Positions 46,894 to 56,526 of a stretch of DNA of 64,000 nucleotides are shown here, piece by piece. The stretch is from Rothia amarae. Lineage in GTDB: Bacteria > Actinomycetota > Actinomycetes > Actinomycetales > Micrococcaceae. Below the pieces are notes generated by a model. It searched no databases. It was not told the origin of the DNA and saw nothing but the letters and a program-made list of their open reading frames with translations. The number at the start of each line of letters is the position of its first letter. Positions within the stretch are counted from its first letter, which is position 1. Location of the stretch: contig NZ_CP061538.1 in assembly GCF_014705945.2 (NCBI RefSeq), positions 1,364,001 through 1,428,000 of the forward strand. The letters run 5' to 3'. The translations under genes were made by a program, and so were the position numbers.

Positions 46894-47772
46894 CTAAACC
46901 CGCACAGATACCTGCTGTTCGCCGTCTAGCTGAACCTTCCGGCGTCCCCGAGCACCTGCAATCAGAAACCCGACTAGACCCAGCAGAATCAGGAACCCTG
47001 AAGTCCAAATGTGGATGCGCAGTCCCCACAGCATTTCTGAGTGGTCAATGCGCAAAAAGACCTCAATCATGAACCTGCCGATTCCATACCACAGCACGTA
47101 AAGCCAAAAAGTCTGCCCCAGCTTCAGAGCAGCTTTTCGCCCCAGCACTATCAGCAAGATAGCACCCAGCAGATTCCATACCGACTCATAGAGAAAAGTA
47201 GGGTGAAAGAGAGTTTCTGCAGGATACTGCGAGGGAAAATTCGCCGACCTCGGATCGATTTCTAGTCCCCAGGGCAGCGTGGTTGGTTTACCGAAAAGTT
47301 CCTGGTTGAACCAGTTGCCCCAACGACCGAATGCCTGTGCAAGCAAGATACCCGGCGCGGCGGCGTCGGCAAATTTGGCCAACGAAACCCCGTAGCGTTT
47401 GCAGGCAATCCAAGCACCCAAAGCACCGACTGAGATGGCGCCCATAATGCCGATGCCACCCTCCCAGATTTTTGCCCAGCCCCAGGGGTCAACCCCGGGA
47501 CCAAAGTAGCTTTGGGGGTCAGTAATAAGCACGTGATAGGCGCGCGCACCTACTATGCCAAAAGGGATAGCCCACAGAGCAATATCCCACATGTTATCGG
47601 AGTTCTCCCCCTTGCGCGTCCACCGCACGCTCGTGAGCCAAAGGCACACGGCAATACCCGTCAAGATACACAGTGCATAAATGTGTACGGTGAACGGTCC
47701 CACGGGGAACGAACTAACAGAGGGTGAAGGAATAGAGGCAAGAATCAGTGAATCAGAGGAACTATGGAGCAT
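46894..47772 (-). CDS. lgt: Prolipoprotein diacylglyceryl transferase
   Basis: Integral membrane enzyme that attaches diacylglycerol to the lipobox Cys of prolipoproteins, the first step in lipoprotein maturation; 292 aa with about seven membrane helices. The catalytic Lgt signature is GRWGNWFNQELFGKPT and the second motif is GARAYHVL. It ends the cluster hisI-trpE-trpC-trpB-trpA-lgt; its ATG overlaps the trpA stop by one base, so it depends on the trp transcript. This placement is common in actinobacteria and has no obvious metabolic logic. Confidence 0.95.
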   Translation of the reverse strand: MLHSSSDSLILASIPSPSVSSFPVGPFTVHIYALCILTGIAVCLWLTSVRWTRKGENSDNMWDIALWAIPFGIVGARAYHVLITDPQSYFGPGVDPWGWAKIWEGGIGIMGAISVGALGAWIACKRYGVSLAKFADAAAPGILLAQAFGRWGNWFNQELFGKPTTLPWGLEIDPRSANFPSQYPAETLFHPTFLYESVWNLLGAILLIVLGRKAALKLGQTFWLYVLWYGIGRFMIEVFLRIDHSEMLWGLRIHIWTSGFLILLGLVGFLIAGARGRRKVQLDGEQQVSVRV

Positions 47773-48623
47773 TACTGACGCCCCGCTAGTTCGCGCGCGA
47801 GCTGACCCACTGCCTCGGGCCCGCCGGACTGCAATGCCTTGACCAAGGCAGTACCCACAATCACACCGTCGGCATAGGCACCGATTTCTTCTACATGCTC
47901 GCGCTTAGAAACACCCAAGCCAACGCACACATTAGGAGCGCCAGCCGAGCGGAGATTCTCCACCAGGGAGTGCGCGGCGTTATTGACCGACGAGCGAGCG
48001 CCCGTCACGCCCATCACCGACACTGCATAGACGAAGCCGGAGGATGCCTCAGAAATCATGTGCAAACGTTCCGTTGAGCTGGAAATAGCCGCCAGGAAGA
48101 TACGGTCAAGACCGTATTTTTCCGATACTTCAAACCACTCTGATGCCTCGTTGGGAACCAAATCCGGGGTAATGAGACCAGAGCCACCAGCTTCAGAAAA
48201 TTCGCGGGCAAATTCATCGACGCCAAAACGCAGAATGGGGTTCCAGTAGGTCATGACGGTAACAACGGCATCGCACGCTGCGGTAATCTCTCGTGTGGCG
48301 CGGAAGGTATCGGTAAGGCGGAAGCCGTTCTCGATGGCTTCTTCTGTTGCCTTCTGAATGACGGGACCATCCATTACAGGGTCAGAATAAGGAATGCCCA
48401 GTTCAATGATGTCTGCACCGTTTTTGCCCAGTTCAATAGCAGCAGCAATCGATTCTTCCACGCTGGGATAACCCACGGGCAAATACCCGACCAAAGCGGG
48501 GCGCCCCTCAGCCTTGCACTGAGCGATTTTTGCCGCCAGCTTTGAGTCGGTGTTGGGTGCGGGGAACGATTTATTCAGCACAGAATACTTAGCTGCGCCA
48601 GAAATTGCATCCTGATAAGTCAT
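47772..48623 (-). CDS. trpA: Tryptophan synthase alpha subunit
   Basis: Alpha subunit, 283 aa, cleaving indole-glycerol phosphate to indole that is channelled to TrpB. TIM barrel with the catalytic Glu in ELGIPYSDPVMDGP and Asp further down, and phosphate loops SVMGVTGARSSV and GLGVSKREHV. The start overlaps the trpB stop by one base, so the two subunits are made together. Normal length. Confidence 0.95.
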   Translation of the reverse strand: MTYQDAISGAAKYSVLNKSFPAPNTDSKLAAKIAQCKAEGRPALVGYLPVGYPSVEESIAAAIELGKNGADIIELGIPYSDPVMDGPVIQKATEEAIENGFRLTDTFRATREITAACDAVVTVMTYWNPILRFGVDEFAREFSEAGGSGLITPDLVPNEASEWFEVSEKYGLDRIFLAAISSSTERLHMISEASSGFVYAVSVMGVTGARSSVNNAAHSLVENLRSAGAPNVCVGLGVSKREHVEEIGAYADGVIVGTALVKALQSGGPEAVGQLARELAGRQ

Positions 48624-49960
48624 TACTTCTGCTCGCTTTTCTGCGCTTTGCGCTCGTTAGTTGCCTCAGTGTTACCGGTGGTCAAAGATGAGCTAGGGAT
48701 TGCCTTGCCCAACTTGAACCATTCCAGAGCCGTTCCCATGTCTTTATCGCCACGGCCAGAGAGGCAGACGATCATGATTTTCTCGCGAGCGCCCTCGGGG
48801 TCTTCTTTCGCCCATTCGTTGGCAACGCGCAGAGCACCTGCCAGCGCGTGGGCAGATTCGATGGCGGGAATAATGCCTTCGGTCTGGCAGAGCAGGCGGA
48901 GGGCGTCCATGGCTTCGGCGTCGGTAACCGGCTGGTAGCTGACGCGTCCGATGTCGTTCAGGTAGGAGTGCTCGGGACCAACGCCGGGGTAATCCAAACC
49001 TGCGGAAATGGAGTGAGATTCGATGATTTGACCGTCTTCATTTTGCATCAGGTAGGTTACTGCGCCGTGCAGGACACCGGGGCGGCCCAGGTTGATGGTT
49101 GCGGCGTGGCGAGGAGTATCGATACCGTCTCCGCCTGCTTCGAAGCCAAAGATTTGGACGTCGCGGTCGTCGAGGAAAGCATGGAACATGCCGATGGCGT
49201 TGGAGCCGCCACCGACACAGGCTGCGATGCCGTCGGGTAGTTTGCCGGTGAGTTCTTGGATTTGCTCGCGGGCTTCGGTACCAATGGCGTCATGGAAGAA
49301 GCGCACCATGGCGGGGAAAGGATGCGCCCCGGCAGCAGTTCCTAGCAGGTAGTGAGTGTTTTCCACGTTGGCTACCCAGTCACGCAAAGCTTCGTTAATG
49401 GCGTCTTTGAGGGTACGAGATCCGGTTTGAACCGCAATCACGGTTGCCCCCAGAAGCTGCATACGCGCAACGTTCAGAGCCTGACGTTCGGTGTCTTCCT
49501 CCCCCATGTACACCACGCATTCCATGCCAAAGAGCGCTGCGGCGGTTGCGGTTGCCACACCGTGCTGGCCGGCACCGGTTTCAGCAATCAAGCGGGTCTT
49601 GCCCATGCGCTTTGCCAAAAGCGCCTGACCAATCACGTTGTTAATCTTGTGCGAGCCGGTGTGGTTGAGGTCCTCACGTTTGAGGAAGAAACGGACTCCC
49701 CCGGCATGTTCTGAGAATCGAGGTGCCTCGGTTAGCAAAGAAGGACGGTTGGAATATTCGCGGGAGAGGCGCTGAAATTCTTCCATGAACTCAGTGTCTT
49801 CCTTCGCTTTGTTGAAGGTTTCCTCTAGTTCTTCCATCGCTGCCATCAATGATTCGGGCATCCACTGACCACCGTACTTGCCGAAGTAAGGGCCAGGCGC
49901 GTTCTTCAGCGAATCGGATTCTTGGGGGTTCAAAAAGGCATCTGCCAGTTGTTCGGACAT
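48623..49960 (-). CDS. trpB: Tryptophan synthase beta subunit
   Basis: PLP-dependent beta subunit, 445 aa, joining indole and serine. The PLP Lys is in [11 protein letters not shown] and the phosphate loop in [10 protein letters not shown]; other blocks include [13 protein letters not shown] and [14 protein letters not shown]. The N-terminal about 28 residues and C-terminal about 30 residues are longer than in the core family and lack structure. It is preceded by trpC (17 bp) and coupled to trpA. Confidence 0.96.
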   Translation of the reverse strand: MSEQLADAFLNPQESDSLKNAPGPYFGKYGGQWMPESLMAAMEELEETFNKAKEDTEFMEEFQRLSREYSNRPSLLTEAPRFSEHAGGVRFFLKREDLNHTGSHKINNVIGQALLAKRMGKTRLIAETGAGQHGVATATAAALFGMECVVYMGEEDTERQALNVARMQLLGATVIAVQTGSRTLKDAINEALRDWVANVENTHYLLGTAAGAHPFPAMVRFFHDAIGTEAREQIQELTGKLPDGIAACVGGGSNAIGMFHAFLDDRDVQIFGFEAGGDGIDTPRHAATINLGRPGVLHGAVTYLMQNEDGQIIESHSISAGLDYPGVGPEHSYLNDIGRVSYQPVTDAEAMDALRLLCQTEGIIPAIESAHALAGALRVANEWAKEDPEGAREKIMIVCLSGRGDKDMGTALEWFKLGKAIPSSSLTTGNTEATNERKAQKSEQK

Positions 49961-49976
49961 CTCTTATTCCTTTGCC

Positions 49977-50807
49977 TTAGTTCTTTAGATGGTTCAAAAA
50001 TTCGTGACGGGCGCGTTGACCTGTCTCGCGGAATAGCTGGACTGTTTCGGTAGGTTCGCCAGATTGCACCAAAGCTTCACCGACCAAAATAGCTTGGGCG
50101 CCGTGGGAGGCGTAGTCGGCTACCTCCTGTGCAGAGAGCACTCCTGATTCGGCGATGGTGACGGCATCTTCAGGCAGGAGATGGGCAAGCTTTTCAAAGT
50201 TCGAATTATCGACCTCTAGGGTTTTCAGGTTACGCACGTTGACTCCCACGATGCGAGCACCTACCGCTTTTGCCCGTTCGATTTCCTCCGGGGTATGGGT
50301 TTCTACCAGGGCGCTCATGCCCAATTCGTGGGTGAGGTCAAGAAAACGCTGGAGGGTCTCATCATCGAGCGCCGCCACAATCAGCAGAACCAAATCGGCG
50401 CCATATGCCCGCGCCTCATAAATTTGGTACTCATCCACGGTGAAATCTTTGCGCAGTACGGGGATGGAAACTCGTTCGCGAACTGCTTTGAGATCAGCTA
50501 GCGACCCCTTGAATCGACGTTGTTCAGTCAGCACGGAGATTGCTGCAGCTCCACCCGCTTCGTAGGCGGCAGCAAGATCGGCAGGGTCAGGAATATCAGA
50601 AAGCGCACCTTTAGAAGGCGATGATCGCTTGACTTCTGAAATCACCTCAAGGGTATCTTCCGAAGCCCCGCGCAGAGCCGCCAGCGCATCAAGTGCCGCA
50701 GGAGCGTGCGCAGCTTTTTCCTTCATTTCTTCCAGCGGTACCTGAGCTTTACGCTCGTCCATATCTTGACGAACACCCACAATAATGTCGTCTAAAACTG
50801 TTGTCAT
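49977..50807 (-). CDS. trpC: Indole-3-glycerol phosphate synthase
   Basis: TIM-barrel enzyme of 276 aa closing the ring of the carboxyphenylamino-ribulose phosphate to indole-glycerol phosphate. Signature VISEVKRSSPSKG, then LRKDFTVDEYQIYEARAYGA and IGVNVRNLKTLEVD, with the phosphate loop VAIAESGV-like ITIAESGVLS. ATG 50807 with AAGGAG ten bases upstream. A strong intrinsic terminator lies 34 bp before the start, so expression may depend on read-through or a second promoter. Confidence 0.95.
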   Translation of the reverse strand: MTTVLDDIIVGVRQDMDERKAQVPLEEMKEKAAHAPAALDALAALRGASEDTLEVISEVKRSSPSKGALSDIPDPADLAAAYEAGGAAAISVLTEQRRFKGSLADLKAVRERVSIPVLRKDFTVDEYQIYEARAYGADLVLLIVAALDDETLQRFLDLTHELGMSALVETHTPEEIERAKAVGARIVGVNVRNLKTLEVDNSNFEKLAHLLPEDAVTIAESGVLSAQEVADYASHGAQAILVGEALVQSGEPTETVQLFRETGQRARHEFLNHLKN

Positions 50808-50840
50808 CTTGCTACCAACTCCTTATCACCTATTAAAAAA

Positions 50841-50864
50841 GCGCCCCGCTACGATGCGAGGCGC
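50841..50864 (-). terminator. Intrinsic terminator or attenuator inside the trp cluster
   Basis: On the minus strand GCGCCTCGC pairs with GCGGGGCGC around ATCGTA, followed by TTTTTT, directly upstream of trpC. Confidence 0.7.
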
Positions 50865-50888
50865 CCACCATCAATTCACCCGGATGGT

Positions 50889-51140
50889 TTAGTGATGCTT
50901 GTATTTGGTCTTCGAACCGCCCTGGCCGTAACCAGCTGCGCGAAGTACGATGCCAACGATAACGCCAACAACCATCACTACTGCACCTGCAATAACAACT
51001 GGCCAATGGAAAGTATCAAAACCGACAGCTGCAATGATAGCGCCAATAACGGTAATAGAAACAAGGGCCCATGCCGCTACGGTGTTACCGTGGTTAGGGT
51101 AGGGAACCTCGGGAGTGAGCGTCAGCTGCTTCTCTGCCAT
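50889..51140 (-). CDS. HGxxPAAW-family small membrane protein
   Basis: Actinobacterial conserved small membrane protein, 83 aa, usually found next to trpC. The family motif is present as HGNTVAAW, followed by two hydrophobic helices and a basic tail (GQGGSKTKYKHH). Function not known. ATG 51140 with AAGGAG seven bases upstream. It lies between the Trp-associated membrane protein and trpC and ends at the internal terminator. The stretch 51141-51291 before it shows one hairpin (GTTGC/GCAAC at 51252-51271) and no further gene. Confidence 0.85.
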   Translation of the reverse strand: MAEKQLTLTPEVPYPNHGNTVAAWALVSITVIGAIIAAVGFDTFHWPVVIAGAVVMVVGVIVGIVLRAAGYGQGGSKTKYKHH

Positions 51141-51291
51141 GTTTTCTCCTTGAACGTATGTGACCCGCGAAACGTGTGAAAGTATTCTGCGGAGAGTTCT
51201 TCTTAATGATTCTAGGTGAAAATTTAGAACTCGTGTTCATTGAGTCCATATGTTGCCCCATTTGATGCAACTTTTCACTGTGTAAGGGTTC

Positions 51292-51861
51292 TTATACGCG
51301 AGCTGTGGGATCTTCTCCTGCGGAGAACGAATCCCAGGTGTCGATTTCGTCGAGGTCTTCATGTTCGGTGCGGACAGCACGCTCGTATTTACGACGCACG
51401 GGCCAGGATCGGGACACATAGGCTGTCCACAGGGCGTTGATGAAAAGGACTACCGCCATACAAAGTGCAAGCCAGGGCCAGAACGTCACCGTGAAGTCGC
51501 TGCTGGAATCTGCCATACCGGTAGCGTTGCCCACCTCTGTGAGGGTTGCTGAGCCAGGATCCTGCGCTACCGAGAAAATGGATAGAATCATACCCAATCC
51601 AGCCAGCGCCATAATGGCACTGATTGCCCACCGTAGCTTGGGCCCTGCAATCCGGATAGCAACTGAGGCAGCTAGCGATACCAAGGCTAACGAACTTACC
51701 GCCGGGGCGGCGTCAGATCCAGCAACTTCAATAGTGGGTGAGCTCAGAGTATTCTTTACGTGAACGATGACCCAGGTGGGCAACGTGGTCCCAAAAGCAA
51801 TGGCGGCAGCACCCAGGGAAATCAGCATCACTGTTCCAGGGCGTGTCATAGATGAAGACAA
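51292..51861 (-). CDS. Trp-associated membrane protein (TIGR02234-like)
   Basis: Membrane protein of 189 aa with about four hydrophobic segments, corresponding to the uncharacterised family found in actinobacterial trp operons. The final part (YVSRSWPVRRKYERAV) is a cytoplasmic charged tail, with an acidic end. It begins directly at the trpE stop, so it is part of the same transcript. Role unknown; transport or anchoring of the pathway is only a guess. Confidence 0.78.
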   Translation of the reverse strand: MSSSMTRPGTVMLISLGAAAIAFGTTLPTWVIVHVKNTLSSPTIEVAGSDAAPAVSSLALVSLAASVAIRIAGPKLRWAISAIMALAGLGMILSIFSVAQDPGSATLTEVGNATGMADSSSDFTVTFWPWLALCMAVVLFINALWTAYVSRSWPVRRKYERAVRTEHEDLDEIDTWDSFSAGEDPTARV

Positions 51862-53448
51862 TTAGCTCTCCTTCGAAAGGCGGTTGAGAGAGGTATCTAG
51901 GGGTTCTAGCCCCGAAGCGGTGAGCACTGCTCGCAGAGGTGCAGCCGATTTATTGACGGTTTCCAGTGCTTCTGAAGCAGGGTCAGAATCCATCACGATA
52001 CCAGCGCCCGCTTGTACATACGCTTTATTTCCTTTGAGGAGCGCGGTGCGTATAGCAATGGCCATATCCATGTTTCCCGCAAAATCAAAATAGCCGCACA
52101 CTCCCCCGTAAATACCGCGTGCTACTGGCTCATATTCGTCCAGAAGTTGCATGGCACGAGGCTTAGGAGCCCCCGAAAGCGTACCAGCGGGGAAAGCCAC
52201 CCTTAGCACATCATAGGCAGACATCCCCTCACGCAGGGAAGCGGTGACGGTCGAAGAGATATGCATGATGTGGCTAAAACGTTCAATCTCCATGAACTGC
52301 GAAACGCTCACCGTACCGGGTACAGCAATACGGGAAATATCGTTACGCGCCAAATCGATGAGCATCAGGTGCTCAGAACGTTCTTTTTCATCTGCCAGCA
52401 ATTCCTCAGCCAGTGCCCGGTCGTGGACGTCGTCGACCCCTCGCGGGCGCGAACCAGCAATGGGGTGAGTAGTTGCTACACCGTCTTTGAGCGTCACTAA
52501 CGCTTCAGGAGACGACCCCACAATATGGAAGGGCTCTCCCTGATGGTCCTCTAAATTGAACAGATACATATAAGGTGAGGGGTTGCTTTGGCGCAGAATG
52601 CGATAAACATCCAACGCTTTCGCTTTGTTCTCAGCCTCAAAACGACGGGACACCACAATTTGGAAGACATCGCCATCAAGAATATTTTTCTTCGATTTAT
52701 CTATAGCGGCTAAAAAGCCTTGCTCGTCCCAGCTATGAATAACCTCAGTCCGGGTTTTCTCTTCTACAGACTCTGTGCCGTGCAAAGTCGAAACGGTAGT
52801 AGTTGCCAGAGGACTCGCTAGTTTCTCCAGCATCGCTTCGATACGCTCGACGGCGTCTGCGTAAGCTTCATCAACGTTGGAATCGGTGCCGTTGAAATTC
52901 ACCGCGTTGGCAACTAAAGTCACGGTGCCATCGGTGTTGTCGTGAATCGCCATATCGCTCACGAGATTGAGCGCAAACTCAGGCAGGTTAACATCGTCCT
53001 GGGGCCTGTGAGGTAGTTTCTCCCAGTGGCGGGCAACATCCCAGCCCATATAACCGACTAAACCGCTAGTCAGCGGCGGTAAGCCCTCAAATTTTTCCGT
53101 ATGCAAGATTTCCAATGTCTTGCGAATGGCTTCCACAGGATCACCATCTACCGGTGCCCCTGCAGGAGTTTCTCCTTGCCAGAGCACTTCACCCTCGCGA
53201 GTCGTTAGAGTAGCCCGGGAGCTAGCCCCAATGAAAGAATACCGGGACCACCTGGCATCCTCCGCCGCAGATTCCAGCAAAAAAGTACCGGCAGGTGCCC
53301 ACCCCTCTCGCTCAACGAGCGCCCGATAAATCCCAATAGGAGTGAGCGAATCCGCCAAAATGGTGGTGTGTACGGGAATAACCCTGCGGGTCCGCGCAAG
53401 TTCGCGAAATTCTTCGAGATCAAGCGAAATGTTGCCTAAATCCTGCAC
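51862..53448 (-). CDS. trpE: Anthranilate synthase component I
   Basis: 528 aa; converts chorismate with glutamine-derived ammonia to anthranilate. The tryptophan feedback motif is FLLESAAED; the catalytic C-terminal half has GDVFQIVVSRRFE, HPIAGSRPRG, LIDLARNDISRIA, PAGTLSGAPKPRAM and IYGGVCGYFDF. The amidotransferase partner (TrpG) is not in the window. GTG 53448. The gap to hisI is 86 bp and shows no leader peptide with tandem Trp codons. Confidence 0.96.
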   Translation of the reverse strand: MQDLGNISLDLEEFRELARTRRVIPVHTTILADSLTPIGIYRALVEREGWAPAGTFLLESAAEDARWSRYSFIGASSRATLTTREGEVLWQGETPAGAPVDGDPVEAIRKTLEILHTEKFEGLPPLTSGLVGYMGWDVARHWEKLPHRPQDDVNLPEFALNLVSDMAIHDNTDGTVTLVANAVNFNGTDSNVDEAYADAVERIEAMLEKLASPLATTTVSTLHGTESVEEKTRTEVIHSWDEQGFLAAIDKSKKNILDGDVFQIVVSRRFEAENKAKALDVYRILRQSNPSPYMYLFNLEDHQGEPFHIVGSSPEALVTLKDGVATTHPIAGSRPRGVDDVHDRALAEELLADEKERSEHLMLIDLARNDISRIAVPGTVSVSQFMEIERFSHIMHISSTVTASLREGMSAYDVLRVAFPAGTLSGAPKPRAMQLLDEYEPVARGIYGGVCGYFDFAGNMDMAIAIRTALLKGNKAYVQAGAGIVMDSDPASEALETVNKSAAPLRAVLTASGLEPLDTSLNRLSKES

Positions 53449-53534
53449 AGTGAAAAGTCCTTAGAAAAACGTGCTTTGCATGCCATCTTAGTCGATAGGT
53501 CAAAATACCTCGGCGGCAAAGGAATCCCGTGATT

Positions 53535-53933
53535 TTACTCTGAAGGTTCGACCGGGCGGTTGCCGACGGCGGCGGGCAGCTCTCCCCCTGCTTCAAAACA
53601 GGTCCTGGAACCGGTATGGCAGGCGGCTCCTACCTGATCGACCTGAATAAGCAGGGCGTCGCCGTCGCAATCTAGCTGTACCTTCTTCACAAGCTGAAAA
53701 TGCCCTGAAGTATCGCCCTTACACCAAAATTCCTGCCGCGAACGAGACCAAAAAGTAACCCGCCCTTCAGCCAACGTCCGCCGCAATGCTTCGTCGTTCA
53801 TCCACCCCAGCATAAGAACTTCTGCGGTGTCATGCTGCTGAATAATTGCAGCAAACAATCCGTTCTCATCCCGTTTGAGCCGAGCGGCAATGTGAGGGTC
53901 GAGATCTCTAGATTCAGAAAGTTTTTCGCTCAT
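53535..53933 (-). CDS. hisI: Phosphoribosyl-AMP cyclohydrolase
   Basis: Third step of histidine synthesis, opening the purine ring of phosphoribosyl-AMP; about 132 aa, a single-domain HisI. Zinc- and substrate-binding blocks are [32 protein letters not shown] and [13 protein letters not shown] 53933 is chosen because AAGGA lies five to six bases upstream; the ATG two codons earlier abuts the ribosome site. It begins the his-trp cluster. hisE is separate at 57389. Confidence 0.94.
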   Translation of the reverse strand: MSEKLSESRDLDPHIAARLKRDENGLFAAIIQQHDTAEVLMLGWMNDEALRRTLAEGRVTFWSRSRQEFWCKGDTSGHFQLVKKVQLDCDGDALLIQVDQVGAACHTGSRTCFEAGGELPAAVGNRPVEPSE

Positions 53934-53984
53934 TTTCATCCTTCAGATGTTCAGGCGGGCGGGAAACAGTGAAAGAATCATTAT

Positions 53985-54626
53985 ATGACTCAGCAAACAC
54001 TAACCCCAGCCCAAATCATCCGCGAAGAACGCACCGCCTTGGTTCAGACACTACGCCAAGCACAGCCGACCGACCCCACCCTGTGTGAAGGCTGGCAGTG
54101 CCGCCACCTGCTGGCACACCTCGTGCTGCGCGAAACCGAATTCCTAACCGCCGCAGGAATCGTGGTGCCGTTCCTCAGTGAGCGCACTACCAAGGTGACC
54201 AACTATCGCGCAGAAAGCCTGATTGAGCGAGAAGCCTACGATCGTGCACTCGACCGCTTTGAAAATCTCGACGGCTACCTCAAAATGCGCAAACTCGCCA
54301 CCAAGGTAGACCGCAAACTCAACCTCATCGAATACTTTGTGCATATCGAAGACGTACGCCGTGCGCGTCCTGAGTGGAAAGCCCGCGTATTGAACCACGA
54401 AACTCAGCAGGCTATCTGGGAGGATGTGCGCTCGCGCGCCAAGATGATGGCGGCAAAGAACTTCCCACACGGTCTGATTGTGGAAGCCCCCGGCTTTGTC
54501 GATGGATACTTTACAGTGATTGAGCCGAAGGAAAACATCCCTGCAACAATTCTCACCGGTGAGCCGGGTGAATTGGCGTTGTACCTCTTCGGACGTGAAG
54601 ACCACGCAAAGGTAGAACTTTCCTAA
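53985..54626 (+). CDS. TIGR03085-type metal-binding protein (maleylpyruvate-isomerase-like)
   Basis: Protein of 213 aa in the DinB-like superfamily of mycothiol-dependent maleylpyruvate isomerases. Key blocks are LCEGWQCRHLLAHLVLRE (metal ligand His), YFVHIEDVRRARP (second ligand region) and a C-terminal beta domain with LTGEPGELALYLFGRED. Members use or depend on mycothiol in actinobacteria. The exact reaction is unknown. ATG 53985 with GAAAG nine bases upstream. It is divergent from hisI and ends at a long palindrome. Confidence 0.8.
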   Translation: MTQQTLTPAQIIREERTALVQTLRQAQPTDPTLCEGWQCRHLLAHLVLRETEFLTAAGIVVPFLSERTTKVTNYRAESLIEREAYDRALDRFENLDGYLKMRKLATKVDRKLNLIEYFVHIEDVRRARPEWKARVLNHETQQAIWEDVRSRAKMMAAKNFPHGLIVEAPGFVDGYFTVIEPKENIPATILTGEPGELALYLFGREDHAKVELS

Positions 54627-54642
54627 CTCACATATTGAGGCA

Positions 54643-54710
54643 GTTTGTACCAGATGATGTGCACTGTACCGGGGAAAATTCTGGTACGGTGCACGCCATC
54701 TGGTACAAAC
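54643..54710. terminator. Long hairpin between converging genes, without T-run
   Basis: Twenty-eight-base inverted repeat (GTTTGTACCAGATG arms with three mismatches) around a twelve-base loop. No T-tract follows on either side, so it may block transcription by structure alone or act as a processing site. Confidence 0.5.
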
Positions 54711-54720
54711 GGTTCAAGCA

Positions 54721-55791
54721 CTAGTCAGCAACTTTGAGTTCTGTAAAAATCGCCCGATGGTCTCCATTGTCTAAGACAATAGTTTCAAATCGTTCTACAG
54801 AAATTCCTGAGCTCACCAGAATATGATCGATGGGTGCTGATGCTGCCGACGGCCACGACGTCGGCCAAGTGCCCCGCTCCTGCCGGGCAAGCTGTGCGGC
54901 GTCATGAAGGTTTTCCAGGTCAGCCATTTCCCCGTGTCTCATCGTGGCGTTGAAGTCTCCTACCACGATGGTGGACTGGGTATCATTTATCTGCCGGTCG
55001 AACTCGCCCACGAGCCCTAAATCATTACGCCAATTACTCATCAGCGCAGGTAAAGGCGGCGCGGTATGCACGCCCAGAATGGTCAGTGGATTCGCTGTTT
55101 TAGACTCTAGACGAACGCTACCAAAGGACAGTGAAATACCGGGCTTTTGCTCGAAATTCCCTGCGGATGAACGCACAAAAATTGTAGTGGGGGCTACCGC
55201 CTCAGAATACAATCCACCAAAATCTTGAGTCCGCGGTTCAAACAGGGTTCCAGTAAGGCCAGCTCCTTGGGTCGCAGTGGAGACGGTGGAAACGCCACCT
55301 TCTGGAAAAACATAGACATCTGCGTGAAAGGCATCATCAAGGTGGCGAAGGTTCTCGGCATTGACGGTGTCCTGGCTATTAAACGAAACAATTTTAAGTG
55401 TTCTAGTCGATACCATATCGGCGGCAGCAACCTGCCCGCTCGTCCCTTGAGGAAATGCCACCAGATAGACACCCAACCCCGCCCACACCAGCAAAAAGAT
55501 AAAACCCCACGTCAGTTTTTTAGAATTGTCTTCTGGACGCCGGATACATATTTGCGCCAAAACTATGCAAGCCACCATGACCAAAAGTACAAGACCTGCG
55601 ATGCGACTGAAAGCCAGTACTTGGGCAAACCCAAGCCGGACACTCATCCACCGCGAGAACCCAAGCGCCGGGCACAGCACAACCACCGCTACTGCCGCTG
55701 TAATCAACCAGAGTAAAACCCTAATAAGGGTTTTCCGCTGCCGGGAGCGGTGCTTCTTAACGAACCTCGAACCCAGCTGCACGGATGGCAT
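54721..55791 (-). CDS. Membrane-bound endonuclease/exonuclease/phosphatase family protein
   Basis: 356 aa; about three N-terminal membrane helices (residues 22-48, 60-85 and 95-115), then an extracellular catalytic domain of the EEP superfamily with [36 protein letters not shown] and final [10 protein letters not shown] with the catalytic His. Such enzymes cut phosphoester bonds in nucleic acids or lipids; the target is unknown. It overlaps the end of hisF by 35 bp with a ribosome site (AGG, six bases before ATG 55791) inside the hisF gene, so it is the last gene of the his operon. Confidence 0.83.
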   Translation of the reverse strand: MPSVQLGSRFVKKHRSRQRKTLIRVLLWLITAAVAVVVLCPALGFSRWMSVRLGFAQVLAFSRIAGLVLLVMVACIVLAQICIRRPEDNSKKLTWGFIFLLVWAGLGVYLVAFPQGTSGQVAAADMVSTRTLKIVSFNSQDTVNAENLRHLDDAFHADVYVFPEGGVSTVSTATQGAGLTGTLFEPRTQDFGGLYSEAVAPTTIFVRSSAGNFEQKPGISLSFGSVRLESKTANPLTILGVHTAPPLPALMSNWRNDLGLVGEFDRQINDTQSTIVVGDFNATMRHGEMADLENLHDAAQLARQERGTWPTSWPSAASAPIDHILVSSGISVERFETIVLDNGDHRAIFTELKVAD

Positions 55792-56518
55792 CTTTCACCT
55801 CAGCAATGGACACTTCCCCGAAGTGGAAGATAGACGCCGCCAGCACCGCATCAGCTCCTGCCTCAATAGCAGCAGGAAAATGCTCAGGTGCACCTGCCCC
55901 GCCGGAAGCAATCAGCGGTAGAGACGCCGCGGCGCGGACAGCGCGAATCATCTCCACATCAAAACCGGCTTTGGTGCCATCAGCGTCGATAGAATTCAGC
56001 AATATCTCGCCCACCCCGCGTTTCTGCGCTTCTTCCACCCATTCAACGGCATCTAATCCTGCAGAATTTCTTCCACCATGGGTAGTAACTTCAAAGCCTG
56101 AAGGCATCTGTGCATTACGCCGAGCATCCACCGATAGCACCAAAACCTGTGAACCGAAACGCTCCACGATTTCGTTGATCACATCGGGCCGGGCGATAGC
56201 AGCTGTGTTGATAGATGCTTTGTCGGCACCGGTGCGAAGTAGCTGAGCGACATCGTCAGCTGTTCGCACTCCACCACCGACGGTCAGCGGAATAAAGACC
56301 GTTTCGGCAGTTTGAGCTACTACATCAAAAGTAGTTTCACGGTCAGTGCTAGAAGCAGTGACGTCGAGAAAGGTCAGCTCATCTGCCCCCGCCTCGTTGT
56401 ATTTCTTCCCCAGTTCTACCGGGTCCCCGGCATCACGCAATCCCTCGAAATTTACACCTTTGACTACTCGTCCGTTATCGACGTCCAAACAGGGAATAAC
56501 ACGAATTGCAACACCCAT
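55757..56518 (-). CDS. hisF: Imidazole glycerol phosphate synthase subunit HisF
   Basis: Cyclase subunit, 253 aa, joining ammonia from HisH to the ring-forming step of histidine synthesis. TIM barrel with the catalytic Asp in [16 protein letters not shown] and [11 protein letters not shown], and loops [15 protein letters not shown] and [14 protein letters not shown]. hisH is not in the window. ATG 56518 with AGGAG six bases upstream. It is followed by the membrane phosphodiesterase gene. Confidence 0.96.
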   Translation of the reverse strand: MGVAIRVIPCLDVDNGRVVKGVNFEGLRDAGDPVELGKKYNEAGADELTFLDVTASSTDRETTFDVVAQTAETVFIPLTVGGGVRTADDVAQLLRTGADKASINTAAIARPDVINEIVERFGSQVLVLSVDARRNAQMPSGFEVTTHGGRNSAGLDAVEWVEEAQKRGVGEILLNSIDADGTKAGFDVEMIRAVRAAASLPLIASGGAGAPEHFPAAIEAGADAVLAASIFHFGEVSIAEVKDAIRAAGFEVR

Positions 56519-56526
56519 GATGACTC

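Noticed and set aside
53449-53534. Possible trp leader peptide before trpE
   Set aside because: No short open frame with tandem Trp codons is seen in the 86-bp gap.
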